64,000 nt of DNA from Amaranthus tricolor (taxonomy: Eukaryota > Streptophyta > Magnoliopsida > Caryophyllales > Amaranthaceae): contig NC_080047.1 in NCBI RefSeq assembly GCF_026212465.1, positions 44,054,059-44,118,058 of the forward strand. Reading direction: 5' to 3'. The notes below the pieces were generated by a model that ran no database searches, was not told the DNA's origin, and saw nothing but the letters and a program-made list of their open reading frames with translations. Position numbers and translations under genes: made by a program. Of this stretch, positions 10,531 to 22,804 are shown one piece after another. The stretch's first letter is position 1. The number at the start of each line of letters is the position of its first letter.

Positions 10531-11285
10531 TTGATAAAGGAGAATAAGAAGACCCAAAATAGAAGCGCACAGGCACAGAGAAACAATGAAGATGATAGGG
10601 GAGGCCGAGAGGGAGGAGTATTTGGTACAATCTCAACTTTGCTAAAACAAGGAGCTTCTCACAGCATAATTTCCGCTCTTGTCAAATACATATTTCGACA
10701 ATTTCTTTCACAATTTCCAATGTGTTATTGTCCAACAATGTATATTTTTCAAGAGGTTACCCAAGACTATGCCAAAACAATTAAAACAATTAAAACTTAA
10801 GCTTGCATATATCGACTATAATTTGAGTTATCCAAATATGTAATAGTTTAAATGTGTTTGTTCATTGAGCTCAACTCCTGAAATGACTCGCTAAACTACG
10901 AATGTTTGATAATATATACGAACTTGCAATCAAAGGACATTTGAAAACAATCTCTTCATTTTAACAAGGCTATATTAAGTTGCGTACAGTAAATCCCTTA
11001 AGCCTCGCCTAAAAGGAAGGTGTGTTAAAAAGCCACTCGATGACATCAGGATGAAATGTTGATAAAGTAAGAAGAGCGAAGGTGTATTAAAAAAGCCACT
11101 CGATGACATTAGGTTGCAATGTTGATAAAGTAAGAAGAGCTTAAAACCAATAAAAGTCGACTTTACCGGGACTGCCATTTAATTAGATGTACTTTTTCAC
11201 AGAATTGTCTAGCCTGTGTTCAACTCTAGTTTCAACACAAGAATAGTACACAAAAATGATATTGTGAGAATTCAGACAGAAAATC
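10531..11285. other. Non-coding stretch with a small internal duplication
   Basis: No gene is seen. Near 11020-11150 a motif of about 70 bp (GTTAAAAAGCCACTCGATGA, then ATGTTGATAAAGTAAGAAGA) occurs twice in tandem. Confidence 0.5.
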
Positions 11286-11340
11286 AGTGGGCAGAGCCCA
11301 TATGATTTTTAGTCATGCCCGATAACCACTCCGGCTCAAT
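11286..11340 (-). pseudogene. tRNA-Ser-like copy, 3' end lost, anticodon AAA
   Basis: The variable arm (GGGC-AGA-GCCC), anticodon arm with loop CTAAAAA (AAA) and D arm (GATAACCACTCCGGC) are good, but the T arm and acceptor 3' half are absent. It lies just upstream of the second copy of the window's first 0.86 kb. Confidence 0.6.
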
Positions 11341-11467
11341 GACATTCATAAAAAAAGGTAAGGATCTAGGGCTAGTTTCTACAGGAGTGAACAATCCTCA
11401 ACCACCAGACTGCATTCAGAATTCTCACAAAGTTCCGATTCAGAAGTTTTACAATGATTATCATGAA

Positions 11468-12318
11468 AACTTAAGAGACAAAATAAGATAAGATAAACGG
11501 AGAAGTGTATCAAGATACCTGGAAACAAAAATGGCTTCTAAACTGCTCCTAAGAGGGCACCAAATCACATATAAGTGACAACAACCCAATCATGACTCTT
11601 GTTTCAATTTATACCATCCTGAAATGCAAATCAACCACAGAGCTCTCATAATTTCTAATCATGACTCTTGGCCTTTTTTTTTTTTCCGCATTTATCCAAG
11701 TTCAAGACAGCAGTTTATGTTAGAAAAAAATATATATATCTGCACATTTTCACAAGTCAAAAATGATGATACCTAAATATTTTTTTGTCTTAATCATAAG
11801 GCAAAAACAAGTTCGTGTCGCGTGCCGTATTGTAAAGGTTGTATTTTTAAAAATAGTAAACCGATATCTTCCGCGTTATAATGGTGTAAAAACAATGCGT
11901 TTTAGGCCGTTTCAAAGGATGTCACATGCTTTATGCCAATATTTGCCATTATGTTAAAACCGCATTATTCTCACTACCACATCACCAAATTGTTACTACA
12001 ATCGCAAACGTTACTGCAATTTTGCACAATGGTCTGAATGTGACTACTACTCCAACTGGTGACACTAATGCTATGTAAGACCATGTACTATAATTTATAA
12101 AGCAACATTCTGCATAGATGGTAAAAAGTCACTTAGTGATTTCATAAAGCAACAAATGAAACTCGTAAAAAGAGTCACTAAGATAGTGATTTCAAAATTA
12201 TTCAAAATTGGTGATACTAATTCTATGCAAGATAACGTATAAAATGATAGCTGACATAAACGGTACAAGCAAGTGATTAATATAGAAACGTGAACATAAG
12301 GCATCAAACCAGTACAAT
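11468..12318. repeat. Second copy of the large direct duplication
   Basis: Begins AACTTAAGAGACAAAATAAG as at position 1 and ends at CCAGTACAA, where unrelated sequence begins. It could be a true segmental duplication or an assembly duplicate; the scattered substitutions and small indels favour a real, recent copy. Confidence 0.9.
12287..12318 (-). pseudogene. tRNA-Ser-like remnant cut by an insertion junction
   Basis: Matches the first 30-odd bases of the copy at 837 (CGTGAACATAAGGCATCAAA) and stops abruptly after CCAGTACAA. Unrelated, LTR-like sequence follows, so the repeat copy is interrupted or ends here. Confidence 0.6.
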
Positions 12319-12585
12319 GCAAGGACTCAACTAGGCCAGCCCAATAAACCGCCGGTCCTATTCACATATACAAGGAAGAGAGCAGCTAAGAATTAATTAA
12401 TTAATATTTTGGCTGTATTATGATGTCATTAATTTGTTAGTGATGTCAGCAGGTTGTTATTCTTGTTCTGTTTAAATACCTGATGCATGCATTGTATTGG
12501 GCATCAAAAAAATTGTTATTGAGCTTGCTCACCTGGAAGAGAGCCTCCTCTCAAAGTGGGGTACACTATCTTTGTTATTTCATAC
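12319..12585 (+). mobile_element. Probable LTR retrotransposon fragment (Ty1/copia-like LTR end)
   Basis: Starts abruptly inside a tRNA-like copy. It has the composition of a plant LTR: palindromic AT core, TTTAAATACC promoter-like box, ATTGTTATTGAGCTTGCTCA and a CA end near 12577. Neither a second LTR nor a target duplication could be found, so the family is uncertain. Confidence 0.4.
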
Positions 12586-12599
12586 TTACACAAATATAT

Positions 12600-13559
12600 A
12601 ATCAAGCAACCTAACAGCTTTTCTTTTGGAATTTTAATTTCAGTAAATATATTACTTGATTCTTTACAAACCAGAGCATCGTTCGATCAGTGAAAATATG
12701 TAATTATATATTTTATATTGACAATATTACAGAAAATTTTGGAAGATAAGGTTTCTGTATTTCAGGCATTCATGTGGGCGGGAAACTAATGAAGGACAGA
12801 TTGACATATGTCAGTCTGTTTCTTCATTAGTATAATTAATGATAATATAAATATATTCTAAACTTAATTTCTTCTCTCTGTTCTTTTCTTTTAATGGATT
12901 ATAATACCCAAACCCTTATTTTGCAAAATAGAAAACCATTGTTTAAGACCCGAACAACAACCGCATTTGCTTTCTTCCTGAAATTGAATTTGTTCAAGAC
13001 AATACTTCCTTCTTCCCATGCCTTCGACCGAATGCGGCCATGGAAACAAGTCTTTGAACCCTTCGAATCCAATAATCCGAAACACAACAGCATTAATGGT
13101 TGCCTCTTCAATGTTCACCTTCTTCCTCTGATTTCTTCTTCTTCGAATTCTTTTTTTTCTCTGATTCTTTCTCTGATTTCTTTCTTTGATTCCTTCCTCT
13201 AATTCTTTCGCATTCTCCCTCTGAATCCTTGATTCTGATTTTTCGCAAGAACGAACAGCCTATTCCCCATTGTTGGTCTTAAGTTTTGATCCTTTCTTGA
13301 GTATTCGAAGGAACAAACAAACATGGCTCTTCTTTAGTATGTCTGATATCTTGAACAAACAAACCCTCATCGTTCCCTTGAACCCGCCGAGGAAGGGGCA
13401 GCAGCCACAACCTTCGATTCCTTGTCCTTTTCCGGGAACAAATACATCACAGCCACCTTGTTATCTTCTCCTCTGGGTTTTGGTTCTACAGCCCTCACTC
13501 TCCTCTTCAAATTTTGTTGCTCGTGACCCAAATTATTCCGAGTTAAGGTGAAGCAGCAA
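12600..13559. other. Unassigned sequence with overlapping open frames
   Basis: Open frames of 70-102 codons occur on both strands at 12.89-13.2 kb and 13.27-13.55 kb. I do not recognise a family in any of them. The plus-strand frames start in CT-rich DNA. The block could be a captured gene fragment or a leader region of the adjoining LTR-derived block. Confidence 0.3.
12787..12831. repeat. Near-perfect 45-bp palindrome
   Basis: CTAATGAAG and CTTCATTAG form the ends, with ACAGATTGACA/TGTCAGTCTGT inside, centred on ACATATGT. Transcribed, it would form a long hairpin. It could be the tip of a small fold-back element. Confidence 0.7.
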
Positions 13560-14979
13560 GGCTCATGGTTTCCTATTCATTTCATTGCTTTGGCCGCCGG
13601 TTCTTTTGGGTTGTTGGAGGTACAATCCTTAACACAGAATCTTTCTTTTATGATATTCTTAATCTTTTATTTGATCTATATCTCCCTTATTCCATGATTT
13701 GTTATTTCAATTAAAAATCTCACCACCTTTGAGCATCATTTTTATAGCTATCAATTGTCATTACCTGGATCGTTGGTCATTCATCACCATATTTTAATCA
13801 TCTCTATCATCATCGATTATCACTAACATTTGAATTCATCATCGCCATCAAAAATCTGATTCTTGAGTAAATTGATGCATCTGCTAAGTGCAATATAGTT
13901 AAAACCTATATATTCCACATTCCAAATTCAAAACAAAATGGTAATTTGAATGTTGTTGAGCCCTTCGTTGCATCATCATCTTTGAAACTTTTATCCATCA
14001 TCATCCTCAACTTTCACTTGAATAATTACATTTGAATAATTATATGTGGGGTTAGTTTAGATTAGAGGTTGGACTTTGGTGAGAAGATGCCTTTGGGTTT
14101 CACCTTAGTTTGTTAATTTGTAATTCATTTTATGAAATCAGGAAGCATCATCTGTTGATGGCAAACTTTATCAACCTAGTGACGTTCACGATTGGTAATC
14201 GAGTACGTATGTCGAGGTGAGTAGTAGCAGTCCTTTAAAGGGTCTGATCAGACTACATTCTTGAAATAAACTTTTTACTAAAGCTCTTTTGAGATTGGAA
14301 ATTGTTGAGACAAATGTTGTTGTGCATGTTTATGCTGATATTATGATATGGTCAATGGATCGGGCTTGCGAGCTGGTCATTGGCGGAGTTGAGGAACGTT
14401 GTTCCCTGCTCCTTGTTTTTGAAGCGAATTGTCATTGAGATATTGACTAGCTTCACCCGAGAGCGACATAGCCGTAGAGCTATGGGGCACCTCTCAAACT
14501 AAACTCCCTGTACGCACATAGATTTAGGAAACTGATGTTTCTTTTAAACCCTTATTTGGAAACTATTGTGTTTGTTGTTTTGGATTGTTACTTCTCATTC
14601 AGTTTAATCTGACCCCCTGTTGTTTCCATCTTTTAGCTTGTCTACAGATCGGGACCAGTCGGGAATAATGGATTAGCAGAGATGAATAGAGATTCCAAGG
14701 ATGTAAATTGAGCTGAGCACTTAGGAATTATAGATTTGTACTAGGAATTTTGGATAAATGTATATTTGTTTTGGCTGTGCTGGTTATATCGGACTTGTAG
14801 AGAATTGTATGATTATCTTGTGTATTAGTTAGATGTTGTTTTTGGGATTTAGCTGAGTTAGTCACGTTGAAGAGCTTGTGACCCCTTTGCTTAAGTTTTG
14901 GAAGTGTGATTTCAGTTTCTTGGGAAACAAACCCAGTGATGACCCTGGTTACCAAGTCAACGGTAAGTCGGGTTGTTAC
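13560..14979 (+). mobile_element. LTR-derived block, homologous in opposite orientation to 22805-24.9 kb
   Basis: From the right end (GGGTTGTTACA at 14969-14979) leftward, this stretch matches the reverse complement of the 22.8-24.3 kb part of the large LTR-like insertion. Shared landmarks are TGGTCAATGGATCGGGCTTG, TTCTTGGGAAACAAACCCAG with its counterpart, and GTGAGTAGTAGCAGTCC. The left boundary is not clear and no target duplication is seen. No retroviral protein frame is present. Confidence 0.65.
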
Positions 14980-15270
14980 AGTTACCGCGTGGATTTTCGA
15001 AAAGTTTTGATTGGTTTCCACGTGAAAAACCCAAAATCTCAGGGGTACCATGTGAAATTTCTCAATCTGTTTTCAACAACTCCACTGATACGGTCATTAA
15101 ATAATACTAAACAAAAGATAATTACATGGAATAATACTATAATTAGAAAAGGAGCATTAGGAACATATCACTATTGACAATCTGTCTCCACAACAGTTAC
15201 TATAGAACCTTCAGTCGTTTTGAAATATACATCACTTTCCCCGTGGTGAATCTTGATTTCTAGCAAGAAA
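14980..15270. other. Residual flank of the tRNA-like array
   Basis: The stretch at about 15203-15270 (AGAACCTTCAGTCGTTTTGA, then GGTGAATCTTGATTTCTAGC) resembles flanks at 5140-5210 and 7975-7995 in the tRNA-like array. The array seems once to have extended past the LTR-like material at 12.3-15.0 kb. Confidence 0.5.
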
Positions 15271-18200
15271 ACTAGAAGAATAGACAAAATAGCAATGCAA
15301 ATCAGTGGCATAGACCTATCGAGTTTCACGTTGATGATAAGGTCTTTCTTCGTGTTTCACCAACTATAGCAGTAGTAAGATTCTGGAAGAATTAGTAAAT
15401 TTATTCTGAGGTTCGTGGTACCCTAGGAGGTTTTTGAGCGCATTGGTGAAGTAGATTATCGACTTTAATAATGATGAACTTTGATAATTTTGTGACATAA
15501 TATGAGAGTTCGTGAAGATAAAGTACAACATGTCATTATTGTTAGTAAAGCCTAGGAATAAACATAAGAAGATTATTAAGGCTTATAGTTTGAGTTGTTG
15601 AAAAGTGTTCAGACTTCGTCATGATTACAATTGACTTGTAGGAGGGAAGGGTAAGTATTACAAAAGTTTGAAATCCAAGTTCTTTCAATAGACAAAAGAG
15701 CTTTGCAAATCGGTGGCAGAGTTATCGAGTTTCATGTTGATGATAAAGTGTTCCTTCGTGTTTCACAAACTAGAGCAGTAAAGAGATTCTAGAAGAAGGG
15801 TAAATTCTTCTTAGGTTCGTGGGACCCTTAATGATTCTTGAGCGCATTGGTGAAGTAGCTTATCGACTTTGATGATAATGAACTTTGAAAATTTTGTGAC
15901 ATAATATGAGATTTCGTGAAGGTAAAGTACATCATGTCATTAATATTAGTAAAGCCTAGGAATGATTACAGTTGACTTGTAGGAGAGAATAGTAAGTATT
16001 ATAAAAGTTTGAGATTCGAGATTCGAGTTCTTTGAATTGACAAATGAGCTAAGTAGATTTTCAACTTTGATAATGACGAACCTCGATAATTTCGTGACAT
16101 AATATGAGAGTTCGTGAAAATAAAGTACATCAGGTAGCACATTGGTGAAGTAGATTATCAACTTTAATAATGATGAACATCGATAATTTCGTGTAATAAT
16201 ATGAGAGTTCGTGAAGATAAAGTACAACATGTCACTAGTGTAAGTAAAGCCTAGGAATGAACATAAGAAAATTATTAAGGCTTATACTTTGACTTACTGA
16301 ATTGTATTTTTAGAATTCGTGATGATTACAGGGAACTTATGGGAGGGAATAGTAAGTATTATAAAAGTTTGAGATTCGAGTTCTTTGAATAGTCAAAAGA
16401 GCTATGCCTATGCAAATCAGTGGCATAGACTTATCAAGTTTCAAGTTGATGATAAGGTGTTCATTCGCGTTTCACCAAGTAGAGCAGTAATGAGATTCTA
16501 GAAGCGTAAATTAGTTTGAGGTTCGTGGGACCCTACGAGATTTTTGAGCGCATTGGTGAAGTAGATTATCGACATTGATAATGATGCACTTTGACAATTT
16601 TGTGACAGAATATGAGAGTTCGTGAGGATAAAGTACATCATATCACTGTTTACTAAAGCCTAAGAATGCACATAAGAAGATTATGAAGACTTATAGTTTA
16701 AGTTGCTGAAAAGTCTTCCGACTGCGTGATGATTACAATTGACTTGTAGGAGGGAATCGTAAGTATTATAAATGTTTGAGATTCGAGTTCTTGGAATAGA
16801 AAAAACAGCTACGCAAATCAGTGGCATAGAGCTATCGAGTTTCAAGTTGATGATAAGGTGTTCCTTCGTGTTTAACCAACAAGAGCAATAATGAGATTCT
16901 GGAAGGGTAAATTAGTCTTAGATTCGTGTTGCCCTACGAGATGCTTGAGCGCATTGGTTCAGTAGCATATCGACTTTAATACTGATAAATTTTGATAATT
17001 TTGTGACATAATATGAGAGTTCGTGAAGGTAAAGTACATCATGTCATTAATCTAGGTAAAGCCTAGGAATGAACAAAAGAAGATTATTAAGGCTTATAGT
17101 TTGAGTTGCTGAAAAGTGTTCAGAATTCGTGATGATTACAGTTGACTTGTAGGAGGGAATATTCAGTATTATAAAAGTTTGACATTCGAGTTCTTTGTTT
17201 AGACAAATGAGCTATGCAAATCGGTGGCATAGAGTTAATCGAGTTTCAAGTTGATGATAAGGTGTTCCTTCGTGTTTCACAAACTAGAGCAGTAATAAGA
17301 TTCTAGAACAAGGGTAAATTAGTCTTAGGTTCGTGGGACCCTAGATGATTCTTGAGTGCATTGGTGAAGTAGCTTATCAACCTTGATGATGATGAACTTT
17401 GATAATTTTGTGACATAATATGAGACTTAGTGAAGAAAAAGTACATCAAGTTGATGTTTAGTAAAGCTTAGGACTGCACATAGGTGAAGTAGCTTGTCGC
17501 CTTTGATAATAATGAACTTTGATAATTTTGTCACATAATATGAGAGTTCGTGAAGATAATGTATACATGTCATGAGTGTTTGTAAAGCCTAGGAATGAAC
17601 AGAGGAATATTATAAAGGCTTATAGTTTGACTTGCTGAATAGTATTTAAACTTCGTGATGATTACAGTTGACTTCTATGAGGGATTAGTAAGTACTATAA
17701 AAGTTTGAGATTCGAGTTCTTCGAACACAAAAGTGCTATGCAAATTGGTGGCATAGAACTATCGAGTTTCAAGTTGATGATAAGGTGTTCCTTCATGTTT
17801 CACAAATTAGAGTAGTAAAAAAATTTTGGAAGAAGGGTAAATTTGATAGTTTTGGAACCCTACGAGATTCTTGAGCACATTGGTGAAGTAGTTTATCGAC
17901 TTTGATAATGATTAACTTTGATAGTTTTGTGACATAATCGGAGTGTTTGTGAAGATAAAGTACATCATGTCATTAGTTTTACCATAGCCTAAGAATGAAC
18001 ATAAGATGATTATTAAGGCTTATAGTTTTAGTTGCTGAAAAGTGTTCAGACTTCGTGATACAGTTGACTTGTAGGAGGGAATAGCAAGTATTACAAAAGT
18101 TTGAGATTTGAGTTCTTTGAATAGACAAAAGAGCTATGCAAACCAGTGGCATAAAGCTATCGAGTTTCAAGTTGATGATAAGGTGTTCTATCGTGTTTCA

Positions 18201-21200
18201 CCAACTAGAACAGAAATAAGATTCTAGAAGAAGTATCAATTAGTCTTAGGTTGGTGGGACACTAGGAGATTCTTGAGCGCATTGGTGAAGTAGCATATCG
18301 ACTTTGATACTGATGAATTTTGATATTTTTGTGACATGATATGAGAGTTCGTGAAGGTAAAGTACATCATGTCATTGGTGTTAGTAAAGCCTAGAAATGA
18401 ACATAAAAAGATTATTAAGACTATTAGTTTAAGTTGCTGAAAAGTGTTCAGACTTCGTCATGATTACAGTTGACTTGTAGGAGGGACTGGTAAGTATTAC
18501 AAAAGTTTGAGATTCGACTTCTTTGAATAGACAAAAGAGCTATGCATATCAGTGGCATAGACCTATCGACTTTTAAGTTGATGATAAGTTGTTCCTTCGT
18601 GTTTCATCAATTACAGTAGTATTGAGATTCTGGAAGAAGGGTAAATTAGTCCAAGGTTCGTGGGACCCTAGGAGATTCTTGAGCACATTGGTGAAGTAGC
18701 TTATCGCCTTTGTAAATGATGATCTTTGATAATTTTGTCACATAAAATGAGAGTTCGAGAAGATTATGTATATCATGTCATGAGTGTTTGTAAAGCCTAG
18801 GAATGAACATAGGAATATTATAAAGGCTTATAGTTTGAGTTGCTAAATAGTATTCAGACTTCGTGATGATTATAGTCGACTTGTAGGAGGGATTAGTAAG
18901 TATTATAGAAGTTTGAGAGTCAAGTTCTTTGAACATAAAAGTGCTATGCAAATCAGTGGCATAGACCTATCGAGTTTTAAGTTGATGATAAGGTGTCCCT
19001 TCGTGTTACACCAACTAGAGCAGTAATGAGATTGTGGAAGAAGGTAAATTAGCTTGAGGTTCATGAGACCCTTGGAGATTCTTGAGAGCATTGGTGAAGT
19101 AGATTATCGACATTGATAATGATGAACTTTGAAAATTTTGTGACATAATATGGGAGTTCGTGAAGATAAAGTATATCATGTCATTGTTTAGTTAGGGCTA
19201 GGAATGCACATAAGAATATTATGATGGCTTATAGTTTGAGTTGCTGAAAAGTGTTCAGACTTCGTGATGATTACAATTGACTTGTACGAGGGAATCGTAA
19301 GTGTTATATATGTTTGAGATTTGAGTTCTATGGATAGAAAAAACAGCTACGCAAATCAGTGGCATAGACCTATCAAGTTTCAAGATGATGATAAGGTGTT
19401 CCTTCGTGTTTCACCAACAAGAGCAATAATGAGATTACAGAAGAAGGGTAAATTAGTGTTAGGTTCATGGTGCCCTACGAAATTCTTGAGCGCATTGGTG
19501 CAGTAGCATATCGACTTTGATACTGATAAATTTTGATAATTTTGTGACTAATATGAGAGTTCGTAAAGGTAAAGTACATCATCTCATTATTGTAGGTAAA
19601 TCCTAAGAATGAACAAAAGATTATAAAGGCTTATAGTTTGAATTGCTGAAAAGTATTCAGACTATGATATGATGATAATTAACTTGTAGGAGGGTATAGT
19701 AAGAATTGTAAAAGTTTGAGATTCGAGTTCTTTGAATAGACAAAAGAGCTACGCAAACCCGTGGCATAAAGCTATCGAATTTCAAGTTGATGATAAGGTG
19801 TTCCTTCATGTTTCACCAATTAGAGCAGTAATAAACTCTAGAAGAAGGGTAAATAAGTCTAAGTTTTGTGGGACCCTAGAAGATTTTTGAAGGCATTAGT
19901 AAAGTAGATTATCAACTTTGATAATGATGAACTTTGATATTTTTGTGACAAAATATGAGAGTTCGTGAAGATAAAGTACATCACGTCACTGTTTAGTAAA
20001 GGCTAGGAGTGCACATAAGAAGATTATTAAGCCTTATAGTTTGAGTTGCTGAAAAGTGTTCAGACTTCGTCATTATTACAGTTGACTTGTAGGAGGGAAT
20101 AGTAAGTATTAAAAAAGTTTGAGATTCGAGTTCTTTGAACAGACAAAAGAGCTATGCAAATTGGTGGCATAGAGCTATCGAGTTTGAAGTTGATGATAAG
20201 GTGTTCTTTCGTGTTTCACCAACTAGAGCAATAATGAGATTCTGGAAGAAAGCTAAATTAGTTTTAGGTTCGTCGGACCCTAGGAGATTTTTGAGCGCAT
20301 TGGTGAAGTTGCATATCGACTTTAATACTGATGATTTTTGAAAATTTTGAGACATAATGTGAGATTTTGTGAAGGTAAAGTACATCATGTCATTAATGTT
20401 AGTAAAGCTTAGGAATGAACATAAGAAGATTATTAAGGCTTATAGTTTTAGTTGCTGAAAAGTGTTCAGAATTCGTGAGGATTACCGTTGACTTGTAGGA
20501 GGGAATTGTAAGTATGATAAAAGTTTGAGATTCGAGTTCTTTGAATAGAAAAAAAAATGATGCAAATCAGTGACATAGACATATCAAGTTTCATGTTGAT
20601 GATAAGGTGTTCCTTGGTGTTTCACCAACTAGCGCAGTAATAAGATTCTGGAAAAAGGGTAAATGAGTCTGACGTTCGTGGGACCCTACGAGATTTTTGA
20701 GCGCATTGGTAAAGTAAGATTATCGACTTTGATAATGATGAACTTGGATAATTTTGTCACATAATATGAGAGTTTGTGAAGATAATATACATCATGTCAT
20801 GAGTGTTTGTAAAGCCTAGGAATGAACATAGAAATATTATAAAGACTTATAGTTTGAGTTGCTGAATAGCATTCAGACGTCGTGATGATTATAGTTGACT
20901 GGTAAGAGGGATTAGTAAGTATTATAAAAGTTTAGATTCGAGTTCTATGAAGACAAAAGTGCTACGCAAATCAGTGGCATAGACCTATCGAGTTTTAAGT
21001 TGATGATAAGGTGTTTCTTTGTGTTTCACCAACTAGAGTACTAATGAGATTCTAGAAGGTAAAATAGACCGAGGTTCATGGAAACTTACGCGACTCTTGA
21101 GTGCATTGGTGAAGTAGCTTATCGCCTTTGATAATGATAAACTTTGATAGTTTTGTGAAATAATATGAGAGTTCGTGAAGATAAAGTATATCTTGTCATT

Positions 21201-22271
21201 AGTGTTAGTCAACCCTAGGAATGAACATAAGAAGATTATTAAGGCTTATAGTTTGAGTTGCTGAAAAGTGTTCAGAATTCGTGATCATTACAGTTGACTT
21301 GTAGGAGGGTATAATAAGTATTATAAAAGTTTGAGATTCGAGTTATTTGAATACACAACAGAGCTATGCAAATCAGTGACATAGACATATCAAGTTTCAA
21401 GTTGATGATGTGACATAATATGAGAGTTCGTGAAGATAAAGTACATCATGTCATTAGTGTTAATAAAGCCTAGAAGTGAATATAAAAAGATTATTAAGGC
21501 TTATAGTTCGAGTTGCTGAAAAGTGTTCAGAGTTCGTGATGATTACAGTTGACTTGTAGGAGGGAATCGTAAGTATTATAAAAGTTTGATATTCGAGTTC
21601 TTTAAATAGACAAAAGAGCAATGCATATTAGTGACCCAGACATATCGCGTTTCAAGTTGAGGATAAGGTGTTCCTTCGTGTTTCACCAACTAGAGTAGTC
21701 ATGAGACTCTGGAAGAAGGATAAATTAGTCCGAGGTTCGTGGGACCCTATGAGATTCTTGAGCGCATTGGTGAAGTAGCATATCGACTTTGATACTGATG
21801 AATTTTGATATTTTCGTGACATGATATGAGAGTTCGTGAAGGTAAAGTACATCATGTCATTAGTGTTAGTAAAGCCTAGAAATGAACGTAAAAAGATTAT
21901 TAAGGCTTATAGTTTGAGTTTCTGAAAAGTGTTCAGACTTCGTCATGATTACAGTTGACTTGTAGGAGGGAGTGGTAAGTATTACAAAAGTTTGAGATTC
22001 GACTTCTTTGAATAGACAAAAGAGCTATGCATATCAATGGCATAAACCTATCAACTTTTAAGTTGATGATAAGTTGTTCCTTCATGTTTCACCAACTAGA
22101 ATAGTAATGAGATTCTGGAAGATGGGTAAATTAGTCCAAGGTTTGTGGGACCCTAGGAGATTCTTGAGCACATTGGTGAAGTAACTTATCGCTTTTTATA
22201 ATGATGAACTTTGATAATGCATGTGACATAATAGTATTATAAAAGTTTGCGATTCAAGTTCTTTAAATAGA
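15271..22271 (+). repeat. Satellite of about 400-bp monomers derived from Ty3/gypsy integrase C-terminus
   Basis: About 17 monomers, most 400-405 bp long, with some deleted or enlarged (for example near 16030, 17470 and 21410). Each contains a stretch that translates, in two frames, to the end of a chromovirus-type integrase. Frame 1 gives SYANQWHRPIEFQVDDKVFL then RVSPTRAVMRFWKKGK; after a one-base shift, frame 2 gives FVGPYEILERIGEVAYRL, including the GPY/F signature. The shift (AAATTAGT where AAATTGAGT or AAATTAAGT is expected) is present in the monomers I checked, so a dead copy was amplified. The rest of each monomer has no recognisable coding sense. Short frames at 19321-19506 and 20135-20341 are fragments of it. 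Confidence 0.85.
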
Positions 22272-22689
22272 AAAAAGAGCTAAATGTTTGTCCATGAGGC
22301 AAAAAGGAGGCAAACTCAAGAAAAATTTGTTAAAGCAAATCTTGCCTCTAAATGGATATATTTGAATTATAGAAAGTATAAGTCGATAATTAAAAAGTAA
22401 AATACAATCAGCCATTAATTGCAACAATAACTTATTTTATTGATTCTTTTACTTGATTGATGCTTTATAAAACACTCTCATGGGACAATAGATAAGCACA
22501 TGGATTACCATATAAAATCCAGATAAACAAAAATTGTTCGAAAAGCATATATATTTTTTTCCATAAATCCAGAAATTCAATTGTCAAAACTTTAGAAAAG
22601 ATGGGAGCATTTAATGAACCCAAAACCAAAGCATAAATTATGATAAATCCAGATAAACACTCTCAATGTGCTATGCAAATACTATGCCA
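22272..22689. other. Unassigned segment within the satellite
   Basis: The satellite monomer breaks at AAAAAGAGCTA and resumes at GTTCGAGTTCTTGGAATAG. The 0.42 kb between is AT-rich and contains two copies of a motif around AAATCCAGATAAAC. It is probably an insertion; no target duplication or coding sequence is seen. Confidence 0.5.
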
Positions 22690-22804
22690 AATTAGCTATG
22701 CAGTTCGAGTTCTTGGAATAGAAAAAACAGCTATGCAAATCAGTGGCATAGAGCTATCGAGTTTCAAGTTGATGATAAGGTGTTCCTTCGTGTTTAACCA
22801 ACAA
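22690..22804 (+). repeat. Integrase-derived satellite, left part of an interrupted monomer
   Basis: Matches 16786-16890 closely, including the variants AAAAAACAGCTA and GTTTAACCAACAA. It is cut at the target duplication AACAA by the LTR-like insertion and continues at 26887. Confidence 0.9.

Larger units (their letters stand above)
1..12318 (-). repeat. Array of degenerate tRNA-Ser-like sequences with amplified flanks
   Basis: About 20 segments on the plus strand resemble the reverse complement of a plant type II tRNA-Ser: a GGATTCGAACC-like B box, a GGGC-AAA-GCCC variable arm, an anticodon arm around ATTTCTAGTCAT and a D arm GATAACCACTCCGGCA. All copies share one orientation. They lie in flanking sequence that is itself repeated, for example blocks with GTGATTTCAGATTATTC followed by GCAGCTGACATCAGTTGCAT. 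Most copies are truncated or mutated in stems, so the array is mainly pseudogenic. Dispersed SINEs would carry a tRNA head, a tail and independent target duplications; here the flanks are shared, which fits local tandem amplification. Individual copies are listed separately. An A-run of about 39 bp lies at 2341-2379 and T-runs at about 208-222 and 11673-11685. Confidence 0.8.

Noticed and set aside
12894..13551. Overlapping frames of 70-102 codons on both strands
   Set aside because: No recognisable domain. Frames on both strands are equally open, so coding cannot be assigned.
15271..22271. Possible tandem array of full retrotransposons
   Set aside because: The period is about 400 bp, far too short for an element; no RT, protease or LTR is present in the units.
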